DNA of 64,000 nt from Psychrosphaera sp. F3M07 (GCF_018860345.1 NZ_JAHKPJ010000021.1:57173-121172), one strand, 5' to 3'; positions 18,196 through 27,040 are shown, numbered from the stretch's first letter. Numbers and translations are program-made. The notes: generated from the sequence alone by a model not told the origin.

Positions 18196-20253
18196 TTATT
18201 TACGTTTTTCTAATGTTTTTTCCCAAAGGTTAACTTGATTACGGCCAAGTGACTTTGATTTATAAAGTGCTAAATCGGCTTGACTGATAAACTGAGCGGA
18301 TGTTGTTGCGTTATAGTTGATTGATGAAACACCAAAACTACAAGTAACGGCAACATCGTTAAAACGACTATCTTCGATTTTTTTGCGCATGGTTTCAGCA
18401 ATGTGCATGGCTTGCTGAGGTGTAACATTATGAATGATAATACAAAACTCTTCACCACCATAACGCGCAACTATGTCGTTTTGGCGAACACAGGTTTGCA
18501 GAATATTCGCCACGCCACAAATTACATTGTCTCCAGCATTATGGCCATGTGTATCATTTATGCTTTTAAAATGATCGATGTCAGCCATGATAATGCAGTA
18601 TTCATCTAACTTATTCGGGTTTTCAAAAACACGATCCATGTTGTTAATTAATACTCGACGATTATAACAGTTGGTTAGAGGGTCGCGTGCGGCGAGATAA
18701 TCGAGTTCACGGTTTTTCTTTTTAGAAACGATAAAACGGCGATAAATATAAATAACCAAAAAAGCGCAAAGTAATAAAGATAATACCAATAGGGTATTGG
18801 TATTTTTATTGTGCTCCAGTTGCAGATCTGTGATCTTCCTAGTTTGTTTCGCAATTTCAATTTCGTTTTCTTTTTTAACCAATTCGAGTTGGTCTAGTTT
18901 GTTTTTCTCCTTTAAGGACTCTAACTCTAATTCCATTTTATGCGAATATAAAAATGCTTTTGTTAGTTTGTATTTATTACTATCATCAGTGTTTTGAATG
19001 GTTTCGAGTAACTTAATTTCTTGTTCAGCGTATTGTAACGAAACGTCGATGTTGCCTCGTAATTTTTCAGCGTGTCTTAATTTAGAATAGATGAGCAAGA
19101 TCAGCTCTTGGTTATTAATTTGTGTCGCGAGGTCTAACGATTCATAAAATAAGTCGGAAGCTTGTTCAATGTCGGAATTAATAAGTGTGACACCTAAGGT
19201 GATCATGCCTTGGATCTTCGTTTTTATATCTCCAGATTGTTCAGCTAAACGCATTGATTCTTTATAAAACTCGGTGGCTTGTTGGTTATTGTTTTGTGCA
19301 AAATATATATCTGCAATAATTTTTGCGCTGACAGAGCCCCTTAATTTATCGTTTAGGCTTTGATAAATCTGGTAAGCGCGTTCAGACATTTTCAGAGCCA
19401 TTTCGTAATCTTTAGATTGCAGATAAATGATGGACATTTCTCTGAATGCGGAAGCTAAGGTAAATGGTTTAACTTGGTCAGTTGGCGAATTGATGGTTAT
19501 TTGTAAAAAAGCAGTTGCTTGGTCAAATTGTTTTAATCGTATGTAGATAAAACCTAACTGGTTTGATGTATTTGCGATGCCTTCTACGTTGTTTACTTGT
19601 TTGTAATACAAATGAGCCTGATAAATGTGAGTAAGCGATTTTTCATACCGGCCAATATGTCGATAAATGATACCCGCACCGGTTAATGATTTTGCATAAC
19701 CTTGGGGATCATCAATTTGTTTATGTAACTGTAAACCTTGAATAGAATAATCTAACGCATCAACTAAGTTGTTTAAGTAACGTTGTGCTTCCGCTAGCGT
19801 ATTCAAAGTACGTGCGATATTTCTTTTGTCGTCAATAGCGGTAAACACATCCAACGCTTTTTTATAATAAAGAGCGGTTTGCTCTCTATTTTTAAGGCGT
19901 TTATAGGACTGCGCGATCATTTTAAACGTCCCACCGCGTTTTTTCTGGGTTTTAACATTAGGTGAAACAAAATAAGTGGACGCCAGCGTAAATTGTTCAA
20001 TTGCGTCTTGATAACGTTTTTGTTGGTATAACTCAGTTGCGTTATCAAATAAGCGTAATCCTATTGTCCATGTTTCTTCATCTGATAATTGGCTGAGATT
20101 TTTTGCCTGATAATTTGTTGTCAGAGCTTTTGTTGGAAGAGAATTTGATGAATCCGTGTTTGTGTTCTTGAGCGTAAGCTTGGCGTCTGAATTACTTATT
20201 TGTGCAGACAAAAAAGTGGATAGAAAGGTAAGAAATATTATTAAAACTCTCAT
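18196..20253 (-). CDS. TPR-containing membrane diguanylate cyclase
   Basis: A 685-residue protein. A signal peptide (1-17) leads into a periplasmic region of tandem TPR helices (about 60-420), then a coiled-coil-like stretch rich in Lys/Glu (about 425-480). One membrane helix follows (about 484-502) and a cytoplasmic GGDEF domain (about 518-680). The active-site motif is G-G-E-E-F at 599-603, with an RxxD inhibitory site (R-Q-N-D) five residues before it, so cyclase activity and product inhibition are expected. The TPR sensor probably binds a protein or peptide in the periplasm. The gene stands alone. Confidence 0.88.
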   Translation of the reverse strand: MRVLIIFLTFLSTFLSAQISNSDAKLTLKNTNTDSSNSLPTKALTTNYQAKNLSQLSDEETWTIGLRLFDNATELYQQKRYQDAIEQFTLASTYFVSPNVKTQKKRGGTFKMIAQSYKRLKNREQTALYYKKALDVFTAIDDKRNIARTLNTLAEAQRYLNNLVDALDYSIQGLQLHKQIDDPQGYAKSLTGAGIIYRHIGRYEKSLTHIYQAHLYYKQVNNVEGIANTSNQLGFIYIRLKQFDQATAFLQITINSPTDQVKPFTLASAFREMSIIYLQSKDYEMALKMSERAYQIYQSLNDKLRGSVSAKIIADIYFAQNNNQQATEFYKESMRLAEQSGDIKTKIQGMITLGVTLINSDIEQASDLFYESLDLATQINNQELILLIYSKLRHAEKLRGNIDVSLQYAEQEIKLLETIQNTDDSNKYKLTKAFLYSHKMELELESLKEKNKLDQLELVKKENEIEIAKQTRKITDLQLEHNKNTNTLLVLSLLLCAFLVIYIYRRFIVSKKKNRELDYLAARDPLTNCYNRRVLINNMDRVFENPNKLDEYCIIMADIDHFKSINDTHGHNAGDNVICGVANILQTCVRQNDIVARYGGEEFCIIIHNVTPQQAMHIAETMRKKIEDSRFNDVAVTCSFGVSSINYNATTSAQFISQADLALYKSKSLGRNQVNLWEKTLEKRK

Positions 20254-20603
20254 TTAAACACGACAAATTTATAAGAAGAAAATAACAGATGACGTAACGA
20301 AGCAGAGGTTAACATTGTGAAATATTCAACAAGGAAAGTGTCGTTAACAGCCTTAGTGGTTATTTGTCTGTCCTTAGTTGTGTTCACTTTTAAATGATGG
20401 ATATTTAACACCTTATCTGAATGCGAATTACCTAGACTTGAGTCAAAATATTATACATTTATGAATAGAATAACAACGAGTTGGTCTGTTATTTTGTATA
20501 TTACCGAATCTAGAAAATGACTTAGCCACTCGCTAACGTCATCGCTTTTAATAAGTTACAATACTTGGGATATCCATAACGTTGAACAAGCAATTGTCAT
20601 TAC
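20254..20603. other. Intergenic region, divergent promoters
   Basis: A 350-nt AT-rich gap between the cyclase gene (minus) and zapE (plus). I see no gene, RNA or clear operator in it. It must hold the two promoters. The zapE start lacks an obvious Shine-Dalgarno. Confidence 0.35.
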
Positions 20604-21830
20604 ATGCCCAATATTAGTCCATTTAGTCAATATCAAGCTTTGGTTAACTCACAACAAATTCGTTTTGACGATGCCCAACAGCAAGCCGTTAATCTGCTCC
20701 AGCAGTTGTTTTTAGACTTGCAGCAAACACACGTTCGTGGTCGAACATTAAAAGGCATTTATTTATGGGGCAAAGTAGGGCGCGGCAAAACATTTTTGAT
20801 GGACTTATTTGTATCTAGCTTGCCAAACTCTATATGCAGAAGACAACATTTTCATCATTTTATGCAAGATGTACATCAGCAATTAAAAGCCTTTTCAGGT
20901 AAACCTGATCCATTAAAATTAATAGCCAAGCAGTTTAGTCAGCAATACCAAGTTTTGTGCTTTGACGAGTTTTTTGTCTCTGATATTGGCGATGCCATGT
21001 TGTTAGGTAACTTGTTGCAATACTTGTTTGCGCTGAACATAGTGGTGGTGAGTACCAGTAATTGTGCCCCTAATGAGTTATACAGAAATGGTTTGCAACG
21101 TCAGCGGTTTTTACCTGCAATTGCCGCAATAGAACAACATACACAAGTATTACATTTGTCTGGCAAGCAAGACCACAGACACCGTACGTTAACCTTTGAG
21201 CAAAACTACTTTGAACTGCCTAGTTTAAAATTAACTAATGGGAACAATGAGCAGATATCCTTGCACCAGAACTTACTCAGCAGATTTAACTTAATGCCAT
21301 TAGAACAAACTAATCAAAAGTCTAAAAGTAAGATTGATCTTAAAATCAACATATTAGGCCGACCCATCACTTTCATCGCTAAAAATACAGAACATGCTAG
21401 TTGTGTCATTTGTTTTGAATTTGCCGAGCTATGCCAAGGGCCTCGCAGTCATTTTGATTACGTTGAAATTGCCAAACAATTTAACACTATCTTGTTATTT
21501 AATGTTCCGCCAATGAGTGGACAAGCCTACGAAAGAATAAAAGCCAGAGGCACAGAAGATAATGGTTCTAACATTAATGTATCCGCAGGAGAGACCGGTC
21601 AGCGGGAAGTTGTGTTAGCACCTATGGATGATGCCGCTAGACGATTTATCGCATTAGTTGATGAATGTTACGACTGTCATATCAATTTAGTTATCACCGC
21701 TTTTGTGCCACAAAACGAGCTTTATAACAGTGGCACATTAATGTTTGAATTTGAACGGACTAAAAGCCGATTAGTGGAAATGGCATCTTTGGAATACTTA
21801 GCCAAAAAAGCAGCGTTAAATGGGAGTTGA
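20604..21830 (+). CDS. zapE: Cell division protein ZapE (AFG1-like ATPase)
   Basis: A 408-residue P-loop ATPase of the AFG1/ZapE family, which in E. coli associates with the Z-ring during division under stress. Walker A is G-K-V-G-R-G-K-T at 56-63. The family-specific F-H-H-F-M-Q-D-V-H follows, then Walker B L-C-F-D-E-F-F-V-S-D and the sensor V-V-V-S-T-S-N. The C-terminal F-E-F-A-E-L-C region is also typical. It is slightly longer than E. coli ZapE (about 375 residues), partly because of an insert near 320-335. Its usual rplM-rpsI neighbours are not here. Confidence 0.88.
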   Translation: MPNISPFSQYQALVNSQQIRFDDAQQQAVNLLQQLFLDLQQTHVRGRTLKGIYLWGKVGRGKTFLMDLFVSSLPNSICRRQHFHHFMQDVHQQLKAFSGKPDPLKLIAKQFSQQYQVLCFDEFFVSDIGDAMLLGNLLQYLFALNIVVVSTSNCAPNELYRNGLQRQRFLPAIAAIEQHTQVLHLSGKQDHRHRTLTFEQNYFELPSLKLTNGNNEQISLHQNLLSRFNLMPLEQTNQKSKSKIDLKINILGRPITFIAKNTEHASCVICFEFAELCQGPRSHFDYVEIAKQFNTILLFNVPPMSGQAYERIKARGTEDNGSNINVSAGETGQREVVLAPMDDAARRFIALVDECYDCHINLVITAFVPQNELYNSGTLMFEFERTKSRLVEMASLEYLAKKAALNGS

Positions 21831-22065
21831 TGTTTATTTACCCTGTTTATTTAAATCCGTACCTAATCAATTAAAATACTTTTTTTGCACCACACATTAT
21901 TATGTTAATTTACATAGGTTTAAAACTCCATCCTGCCCCCTTAAAGTCGACATTTAACGCCTAGTTAGAACTTCAAAAACAACCCTTTTTAAAGGCTTGA
22001 TTGTTGTTATTTTGCAATGTTAGTCTTGCCTCGAAATTTACTACTAGGCCACTTTAGGACACTGA

Positions 22066-22719
22066 ATGATCAGTAATCAAACCTTTCAAGAACATGACTT
22101 TTCAAATCAAGACTTGCAAGAGTCAACCTTTGAAAATTGTCATTTTTATCATTGTGACTTCAGCCATGCAGATTTAAGAGATGCAACGTTTATTAATTGT
22201 AAATTTATTGAAAGTGGCGACAGTCTCGGTTGCCAATTTAAATACGCGGATATGCGTGATGTTAGTTTTAACTCTTGCAAGTTAGGCATGGCAAACTTTC
22301 TGGGCGCTAATGGTTTTGGTGCTGAGTTCAGGGAGTGTGATTTACAGGGAGCTAGTTTTGTAAAAACCAGTTTTGTGAATCAAATATCCCGTCAAAGTTA
22401 TTTTTGTTCAGTTTATATAACGGGCTGTAATTTGGCTTATAGCGACTTTGAACGTCAATGCATTGAAAAGTGTGACTTATTTGAAAATCGTTGGACGGGG
22501 GCTAACTTGCAAAATGCATCGTTTAAAGGTTCGGATTTAAGCCGAGGTGTATTTTCAGAGGACAGTTGGCGACAGTTTAATATGGAGTATTGTGATTTAA
22601 CTAACTGTGAATTAAATGGTTTGGATATCCGTCGTGTTAACTTAAATGGGGTGAAGATTTGCGACTGGCAGCAAGAACAATTGTTTGAACCGTTAGGGAT
22701 CATTGTACTGCCAAATTAA
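22066..22719 (+). CDS. qnr: Qnr-family pentapeptide repeat protein
   Basis: A 217-residue right-handed beta-helix protein of A(D/N)LXX repeats. Length and detailed landmarks match Qnr quinolone-resistance proteins rather than generic pentapeptide proteins. These landmarks are G-C-Q-F (after loop A), F-V-N-Q-I-S-R-Q-S-Y-F-C-S-V-Y-I-T (loop B region), I-E-K-C-D-L-F-E-N-R-W-T-G-A, C-D-L-T-N-C-E-L and D-I-R-R-V-N-L-N-G-V-K, ending E-P-L-G-I-I-V. Qnr proteins bind DNA gyrase and topoisomerase IV and protect them from fluoroquinolones. No mobile element adjoins the gene, so it looks like an intrinsic chromosomal qnr of the kind known in Shewanella and Vibrio. No LexA-type CTGT-N8-ACAG box was seen in the 235 nt upstream. 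The allele class cannot be assigned from memory. Confidence 0.88.
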   Translation: MISNQTFQEHDFSNQDLQESTFENCHFYHCDFSHADLRDATFINCKFIESGDSLGCQFKYADMRDVSFNSCKLGMANFLGANGFGAEFRECDLQGASFVKTSFVNQISRQSYFCSVYITGCNLAYSDFERQCIEKCDLFENRWTGANLQNASFKGSDLSRGVFSEDSWRQFNMEYCDLTNCELNGLDIRRVNLNGVKICDWQQEQLFEPLGIIVLPN

Positions 22720-22742
22720 TAAAACTAAGCGTACTTTTGCTA

Positions 22743-22778
22743 AACCATTATTTAATTTTCTAGAAATAAATAATGGTT
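22743..22778. repeat. Long AT-rich hairpin after qnr gene
   Basis: AACCATTATTTA (22743-22754) is perfectly complementary to TAAATAATGGTT (22767-22778), and the loop itself contains the palindrome TTTCTAGAAA (22757-22766). It lies 24 nt after the qnr stop and may end that transcript. It covers the ATG at 22773, which argues against that codon as the start of the next gene. Confidence 0.7.
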
Positions 22779-22838
22779 AACTTGATATTTCACAACAGCG
22801 CACTCATTTCAGTACAAAGCATATCACTTAAGTTCATT

Positions 22839-23660
22839 ATGTTACCTTTTCTATCACTCATCGTTATTGCAGTTTTACTTATTGGTTATATTGTCGCTAA
22901 ACCATCGTGGCGTGAATATCAGCGTGATAAAGTAAGGAAACTACCTTTTAAGAAAGACTGGCGCGTTATTCTTCAACAACGTATGCCTTACTTTAGACAA
23001 ATGCCTGCTGACTTGCAGTTGCAGCTTAAGCAACATATTCAGGTGTTTTTGGCAGAGAAAAAATTTGTTGGTTGCAACGGGGTTGAGATCACAGACGAAA
23101 TAAAAATAACCGTAGCAGCGCAAGCTTGTTTGTTGTTACTTAACCGTAAGACAGATTATTACCCTAAATTGCATACCATACTCATTTACCCGAGTGCCTT
23201 TGTTAAAGAACAACAAAGTATGCAAGCTGGTGGGGTCTTGCAGCACCAAAGAATTGCGTTGTCGGGTGAGTCATGGGACTCAGGTACTGTTGTTTTATCT
23301 TGGCAAGACACTATTGAGGGGGCCCATATTCCTGATGATGGACATAATGTGGTTATCCATGAATTTGCCCATCAGTTAGATCAAGAAAAGGGCAGTGCTA
23401 ATGGTGCACCAATACTAGGTAAAGATCAGAACTATAAAGATTGGTCAGACATTTTTTCTAGTCAGTATGAATTGTTAAGAAAACAGAAAAATAGCGGAAT
23501 TCCGTCTTTGTTTGATTATTATGGTGCGACAAATCCGGCTGAATTTTTTGCAGTGACCAGTGAAGTGTTTTTTGAACAAGCACACAAATTTCATCAACAT
23601 TATCCAATGTTATACCAACAGCTTAAGTTGTATTACAAAGTTGATCCTATTCATTGGTAA
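22839..23660 (+). CDS. MtfA-like zinc metallopeptidase (M90 family)
   Basis: A 273-residue protein from the ATG at 22839. An in-frame ATG at 22773 lies inside a hairpin and would place 22 odd residues before the membrane segment. A hydrophobic helix at residues 2-20 anchors the protein or exports it. The zinc-binding H-E-F-A-H-Q-L-D (HExxH) lies near 180, and the downstream N-P-A-E-F-F-A-V-T-S-E-V-F-F-E segment supplies a further Glu, as in E. coli MtfA. MtfA is a glucose-regulated peptidase that interacts with the Mlc repressor. E. coli MtfA lacks such a membrane helix. Single gene. Confidence 0.8.
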   Translation: MLPFLSLIVIAVLLIGYIVAKPSWREYQRDKVRKLPFKKDWRVILQQRMPYFRQMPADLQLQLKQHIQVFLAEKKFVGCNGVEITDEIKITVAAQACLLLLNRKTDYYPKLHTILIYPSAFVKEQQSMQAGGVLQHQRIALSGESWDSGTVVLSWQDTIEGAHIPDDGHNVVIHEFAHQLDQEKGSANGAPILGKDQNYKDWSDIFSSQYELLRKQKNSGIPSLFDYYGATNPAEFFAVTSEVFFEQAHKFHQHYPMLYQQLKLYYKVDPIHW

Positions 23661-23784
23661 CTAATGAAAGCAAAACCTGACAGTTAACTTTAAACGGCCG
23701 ATATTATGGGTTAGTGTTGACTGGATAAGCACCCTTATAAGCCAAGAGCATCATTTCCTTATGTGGTTTGGAGTAAAACTTTTA

Positions 23785-24546
23785 ATGAAAACTAATTTTA
23801 AAACCACATTATTATGTGCCATTGTATTTCTTTCGGTTACTCATGTATTTGCCTTTGATGTTAAGCAGAATGAACAAATAATTAAAATAATTAATGCTTT
23901 TAAAGCTCAAGATAAAGTGCTTATTTCAACGTTAATAACTTATCCTTTAAATCGTCAGACTCCTGCTCCTGCAATCAATAATCAACAAGAATTAGTTAAT
24001 CGATTTGATGAAGTGTTTGATCAAAACTTAATAAATCTAATCGCTAACTCAGATGTGGAGAATGACTGGAAAGCTAAGGGCTGGCGCGGCATTATGTTCC
24101 TTAATGGTAAGTTGTGGTTAGATGGTGGGAAGATCAGAAGTATAAATCATCAGACGGTAAACCAAGCAAACTTAAAACAAACGATTGTTGAACAGCAAAA
24201 GCTAACTTTACATGAGAGTTTAAGAAACTATAAACAGCCGATATTGCAATGGGAAACGACAAAATTTCGTGTACGAATTGATGATTTGGGGCAACAAAAG
24301 TTTAGATATGCTTCTTGGAGTTTGGATAAGTCATTCAGTGATAAACCTGATCTGGTTTTATTGAATGGCAAACAGGACTTTGATGGCAGTGGTGGCAATC
24401 ATTATTATACTTTTATCAATGGCAAGTATACTTATCGTTGTGACGTGATTGTTATAGGCACGAGTAAAAGTCCGGCCGGAAGACTTTCTGTTTTGAAAGA
24501 TCAACTAGTATTGTTAACGGATGATGTTGTTGAAGTACTGAAATAA
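23785..24546 (+). CDS. Hypothetical secreted protein
   Basis: A 253-residue protein with a clear signal peptide (K-T-N-F-K-T-T, hydrophobic core, cleavage after V-F-A near residue 24). The start at 23785 is chosen because GGAG at about 23769 precedes it and because the upstream ATG (23761) would add a poorly fitting N-terminus. The C-terminal third shows a distinct pattern, F-R-Y-A-S-W, then D-K-P-D-L-V-L, then G-S-G-G-N-H-Y-Y-T-F and G-K-Y-T-Y-R-C. This looks like a recurring extracytoplasmic domain, but I cannot name it. The next gene starts 14 nt downstream, so they may share a transcript. Confidence 0.65.
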   Translation: MKTNFKTTLLCAIVFLSVTHVFAFDVKQNEQIIKIINAFKAQDKVLISTLITYPLNRQTPAPAINNQQELVNRFDEVFDQNLINLIANSDVENDWKAKGWRGIMFLNGKLWLDGGKIRSINHQTVNQANLKQTIVEQQKLTLHESLRNYKQPILQWETTKFRVRIDDLGQQKFRYASWSLDKSFSDKPDLVLLNGKQDFDGSGGNHYYTFINGKYTYRCDVIVIGTSKSPAGRLSVLKDQLVLLTDDVVEVLK

Positions 24547-24560
24547 ATATTGGAGTTCAA

Positions 24561-24932
24561 ATGAAATTAGGTGCATTTTCAGTGAGTTTAGCGGTTCAAG
24601 ATATTGAACAATCAAAGTTGTTTTATCAAAAACTAGGTTTTGAAATAATTGGTGGTGATCAAACTCAAAACTGGTTAATCGTAAGGAACGGCGAGCATAC
24701 CATTGGTTTATTTCAGGGGATGTTTGACAGTAATATCCTGACGTTTAATCCCGGTTGGGACCAAAGCGGTAAAAAGCTTGAATCATATACAGACATTAGA
24801 CAGTTATTAAAGGAATTTGAAGCTCAAGGTGTTGAGATCACACATAAGTCAATAACCGGAGATTCTGGTCCTTCAAGTTTTTCTATTAAAGATCCAGACG
24901 GTAATGCCATTCTTATTGATCAACATGTGTAA
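24561..24932 (+). CDS. VOC family (glyoxalase/bleomycin-resistance-like) protein
   Basis: A 123-residue single-module VOC protein. It opens with L-G-A-F-S-V-S-L-A-V-Q-D-I-E-Q-S-K-x-F-Y-Q-K-L-G-F-E and ends with the typical I-K-D-P-D-G-N-A-I-L-I-D-Q. Members are metal-dependent lyases, dioxygenases or drug-binding proteins; the specific activity cannot be told. A TTGGAG ribosome-binding site precedes the ATG, 14 nt after the previous gene. Confidence 0.82.
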   Translation: MKLGAFSVSLAVQDIEQSKLFYQKLGFEIIGGDQTQNWLIVRNGEHTIGLFQGMFDSNILTFNPGWDQSGKKLESYTDIRQLLKEFEAQGVEITHKSITGDSGPSSFSIKDPDGNAILIDQHV

Positions 24933-24989
24933 CTAATTTTAATACAGCGCCAGTATTGGATTTATTTTACTGGCGTTGTTATCTAGCCG

Positions 24990-25475
24990 TTATTCACTTT
25001 TGCTTATTTCGTTTTTATTTAATAGCCAAACCCCAGCAATAACAACCCCAAAAAACATGATATGCAGCCATAACTTTGGCCCAATCTCGGTATTTACAGC
25101 AGACAAAGTACCCAAGTCTGGAAACTGTAAGCTGGTGATAAGCTTTACAACAAATTCATTTGCGGGCGTCGCAGTTAACGTTGTTATCCAGCCTAAAGCA
25201 ACAACTTGTGTGATGTTGACTAGCCAAGTGCGGTTAACGTTAAAAATAATGGTGGAGAGCAGAGCGTAAAACACAGAAACACTCATATGCACAAACCATG
25301 ATAATAATAACGCCGTGGAGGCATCGTATTCACCTAGTTTAACGTATGCAGCAGCATGTCTTGAGGTTAAGGTTAACATCCCAAATAAAGGTTGAATGAA
25401 AATGAATGCAACACTGGCGATAAGTCCAACGATTAAGGCGGTTAAAATAACTTTTTGATTGATAACTGTTTTCAT
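24990..25475 (-). CDS. Four-helix hypothetical membrane protein
   Basis: A 161-residue inner-membrane protein with hydrophobic segments near residues 10-32, 54-76, 86-104 and 132-150. A loop rich in small polar residues (T-A-T-P-A-N-E-F) follows helix 3. It somewhat resembles the YagU group in size and layout, but this is not secure. It sits alone, converging on the VOC gene. Confidence 0.55.
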   Translation of the reverse strand: MKTVINQKVILTALIVGLIASVAFIFIQPLFGMLTLTSRHAAAYVKLGEYDASTALLLSWFVHMSVSVFYALLSTIIFNVNRTWLVNITQVVALGWITTLTATPANEFVVKLITSLQFPDLGTLSAVNTEIGPKLWLHIMFFGVVIAGVWLLNKNEISKSE

Positions 25476-25563
25476 TTAATGGGTCTACTTGGTTAGATGA
25501 ATAATTATTACGGGGAAACTTACATTCCCCACTGGTATTGGTTAATTTACAAACGTAAAGCGG

Positions 25564-26271
25564 TTATTGTTGACTAAGTTTACTTGCTAACTCTTCTAGA
25601 TTTTGAACAACAATATCCGGCTTCACTCCCCAAGGATCAAACACGTCACTGTCATTACGTTTAACCCAAGCAGCCTGTAAACCAAATGATTTAGCACCAA
25701 TCACATCAAATGAATTACTGGAGATAAGCCAAGTTGATTCAGCAGTGGAATCAGATTGGGTTAATAAATATTGGTAAATGTCTGGATTTGGTTTAAATGT
25801 GTTTATTTCGTCAGCACTGACGATTTGTGCAAAGTATTTGTCTAAACCTGCGGCAACTAATAAACCTTGTACAGAGTTATAAGTCCCATTTGAAAATGCG
25901 ATTAACTTATGGCCTTTTACCAATAATGATAAACCGTGTGCAACGTCGTTATAGGCAGGTAAGGTTTTATAAATATCAAGCAGTTGCTGCTGTTGCTGTG
26001 TTGTCAGCGGCGTTTTTAAATACGCACAAGTAAAAATTAAAGACTCTTTGGTACATACCGAAAAGTCGGCATAACTCCTCATTAATCCTCTACGAAATGA
26101 ATATTCTAATTGTTTAGCTCGCCATGTATCAGCAAAACGCTGAGCCCTCTCAACCCTTTGGTTTTTATCAAATCCGTCAGCTTGATCAACTAACATGGTT
26201 TCAAGAAGTGCAGTCACTCCGTTGGTGTTTATTAACGTTCCGTATACATCAAAGGCTAATGTTTTTTTCAT
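25564..26271 (-). CDS. Haloacid dehalogenase type II-like hydrolase
   Basis: A 235-residue HAD-superfamily enzyme from the ATG at 26271, which has AGGGA just upstream; the frame stays open to 26301 without a better start. The nucleophile is Asp8 in F-D-V-Y-G-T-L. Motif II is F-S-N-G-T near 117, motif III Lys is in F-K-P-N-P-D-I-Y, and motif IV reads L-I-S-S-N-S-F-D-V-I-G-A-K. This F-D-x-Y-G-T-L / S-S-N-x-x-D pattern is that of L-2-haloacid dehalogenases. It is divergent from an AhpD-like gene across a promoter region with two palindromes. Confidence 0.83.
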   Translation of the reverse strand: MKKTLAFDVYGTLINTNGVTALLETMLVDQADGFDKNQRVERAQRFADTWRAKQLEYSFRRGLMRSYADFSVCTKESLIFTCAYLKTPLTTQQQQQLLDIYKTLPAYNDVAHGLSLLVKGHKLIAFSNGTYNSVQGLLVAAGLDKYFAQIVSADEINTFKPNPDIYQYLLTQSDSTAESTWLISSNSFDVIGAKSFGLQAAWVKRNDSDVFDPWGVKPDIVVQNLEELASKLSQQ

Positions 26272-26339
26272 AATGAGTCCCTGTAATTTTTTACTAAACA
26301 CTTTCTTTTACATTGGAAAGTATTTTATTTATTTTGCTA

Positions 26340-26367
26340 TTGACAGAATTGTACTAGTCAGTACAAT
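26340..26367 (+). promoter_or_regulatory. Sigma-70-type promoter of the AhpD-like gene
   Basis: A consensus -35 TTGACA (26340-26345) is separated by 16 nt from a near-consensus -10 TACAAT (26362-26367). The first palindromic operator fills the spacer and overlaps the -10, so bound repressor would block RNA polymerase directly. Confidence 0.75.
26349..26366. promoter_or_regulatory. Palindromic operator 1
   Basis: TTGTACTAGTCAGTACAA is a dyad with 7-bp arms (TTGTACT / AGTACAA) and a 4-bp centre. A second copy of the TGTACT-N4-AGTACA core lies 34 bp downstream. The form is that of a TetR- or MarR-type repressor site. No such regulator gene is adjacent. Confidence 0.75.
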
Positions 26368-26383
26368 GCCGGTCAAGATAAAC

Positions 26384-26399
26384 TGTACTGGTTAGTACA
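26384..26399. promoter_or_regulatory. Palindromic operator 2
   Basis: TGTACTGGTTAGTACA repeats the same TGTACT-N4-AGTACA dyad with a different centre. It lies between the predicted transcription start and the ribosome-binding site GGAGA, centred 34 bp (about three helical turns) from operator 1, so both sites would be on the same face of the helix. Confidence 0.75.
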
Positions 26400-26422
26400 T
26401 TATAAATTTACCGGAGAATAAA

Positions 26423-26977
26423 ATGACTACTTTAACCATTCATACAATCGAATCTGCACCTGAGTTAAGCAAACCAATTTTAGAAAAATCAGTTAAAACT
26501 AATGGCATGTTACCTAATTTACATGGTGTATTAGCCGGTGCTCCAGGCATTTTGCAAGCGTACCAAAACTTACATGAACAGTTTGTGAACTCGTCGTTTA
26601 ACGCTGAAGAGTTAACGGTAGTATGGCAGACAATCAATGTAGAACATGGTTGTACTTATTGTGTCCCAGCTCATACTGCGATTGCACACTCAATGAAAGT
26701 TGACCCTGAATTAACTGAAGCATTACGTAATGATGGCTTGTTAACCACGCCAAAATTACAAGCGTTACAAGATATGACGTTAACTATTGTTCGCAATCGT
26801 GGTCATGTAACTAATGACGAATTATCTGCGTTTTATGCTGCAGGTTACGGTGAACAACAAGTATTAGAGATCATTCTTGGCTTGTCACAAAAAGTCATCA
26901 GTAATTATACCAACCATATTGCTAATACGCCTGTTGATGCACCATTCCAACCTTTCGCATGGAATAAATCAGCGTAA
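26423..26977 (+). CDS. Carboxymuconolactone decarboxylase / AhpD-like protein
   Basis: A 184-residue all-helical protein of the AhpD/CMD superfamily. The redox motif E-x2-C-x2-C-x3-H is intact (Glu74, Cys77, Cys80, His84), which fits alkylhydroperoxidase-type peroxidatic chemistry rather than lactone decarboxylation. A good ribosome-binding site (GGAGA) precedes the ATG. It is expressed from a strong promoter overlapped by an operator pair, so it should be tightly repressed until an inducer appears. The redox motif makes oxidant or electrophile stress a reasonable guess for the inducer. Confidence 0.85.
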   Translation: MTTLTIHTIESAPELSKPILEKSVKTNGMLPNLHGVLAGAPGILQAYQNLHEQFVNSSFNAEELTVVWQTINVEHGCTYCVPAHTAIAHSMKVDPELTEALRNDGLLTTPKLQALQDMTLTIVRNRGHVTNDELSAFYAAGYGEQQVLEIILGLSQKVISNYTNHIANTPVDAPFQPFAWNKSA

Positions 26978-27012
26978 TTAATTTTAGTTAATTTAATCGA
27001 TTTTTTTAAAAT

Positions 27013-27040
27013 GGCTGGGTTAATAACCCGGTCTTTTTTA
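27013..27040 (+). terminator. Rho-independent terminator after AhpD-like gene
   Basis: A GGCTGGGTT / AACCCGGTC stem with a 3-nt loop is followed by TTTTTTA. Confidence 0.8.

Noticed and set aside
21831-22065. SOS (LexA) box upstream of the qnr gene
   Set aside because: A CTGT occurs near 21842, but it is not followed by ACAG at the right distance.
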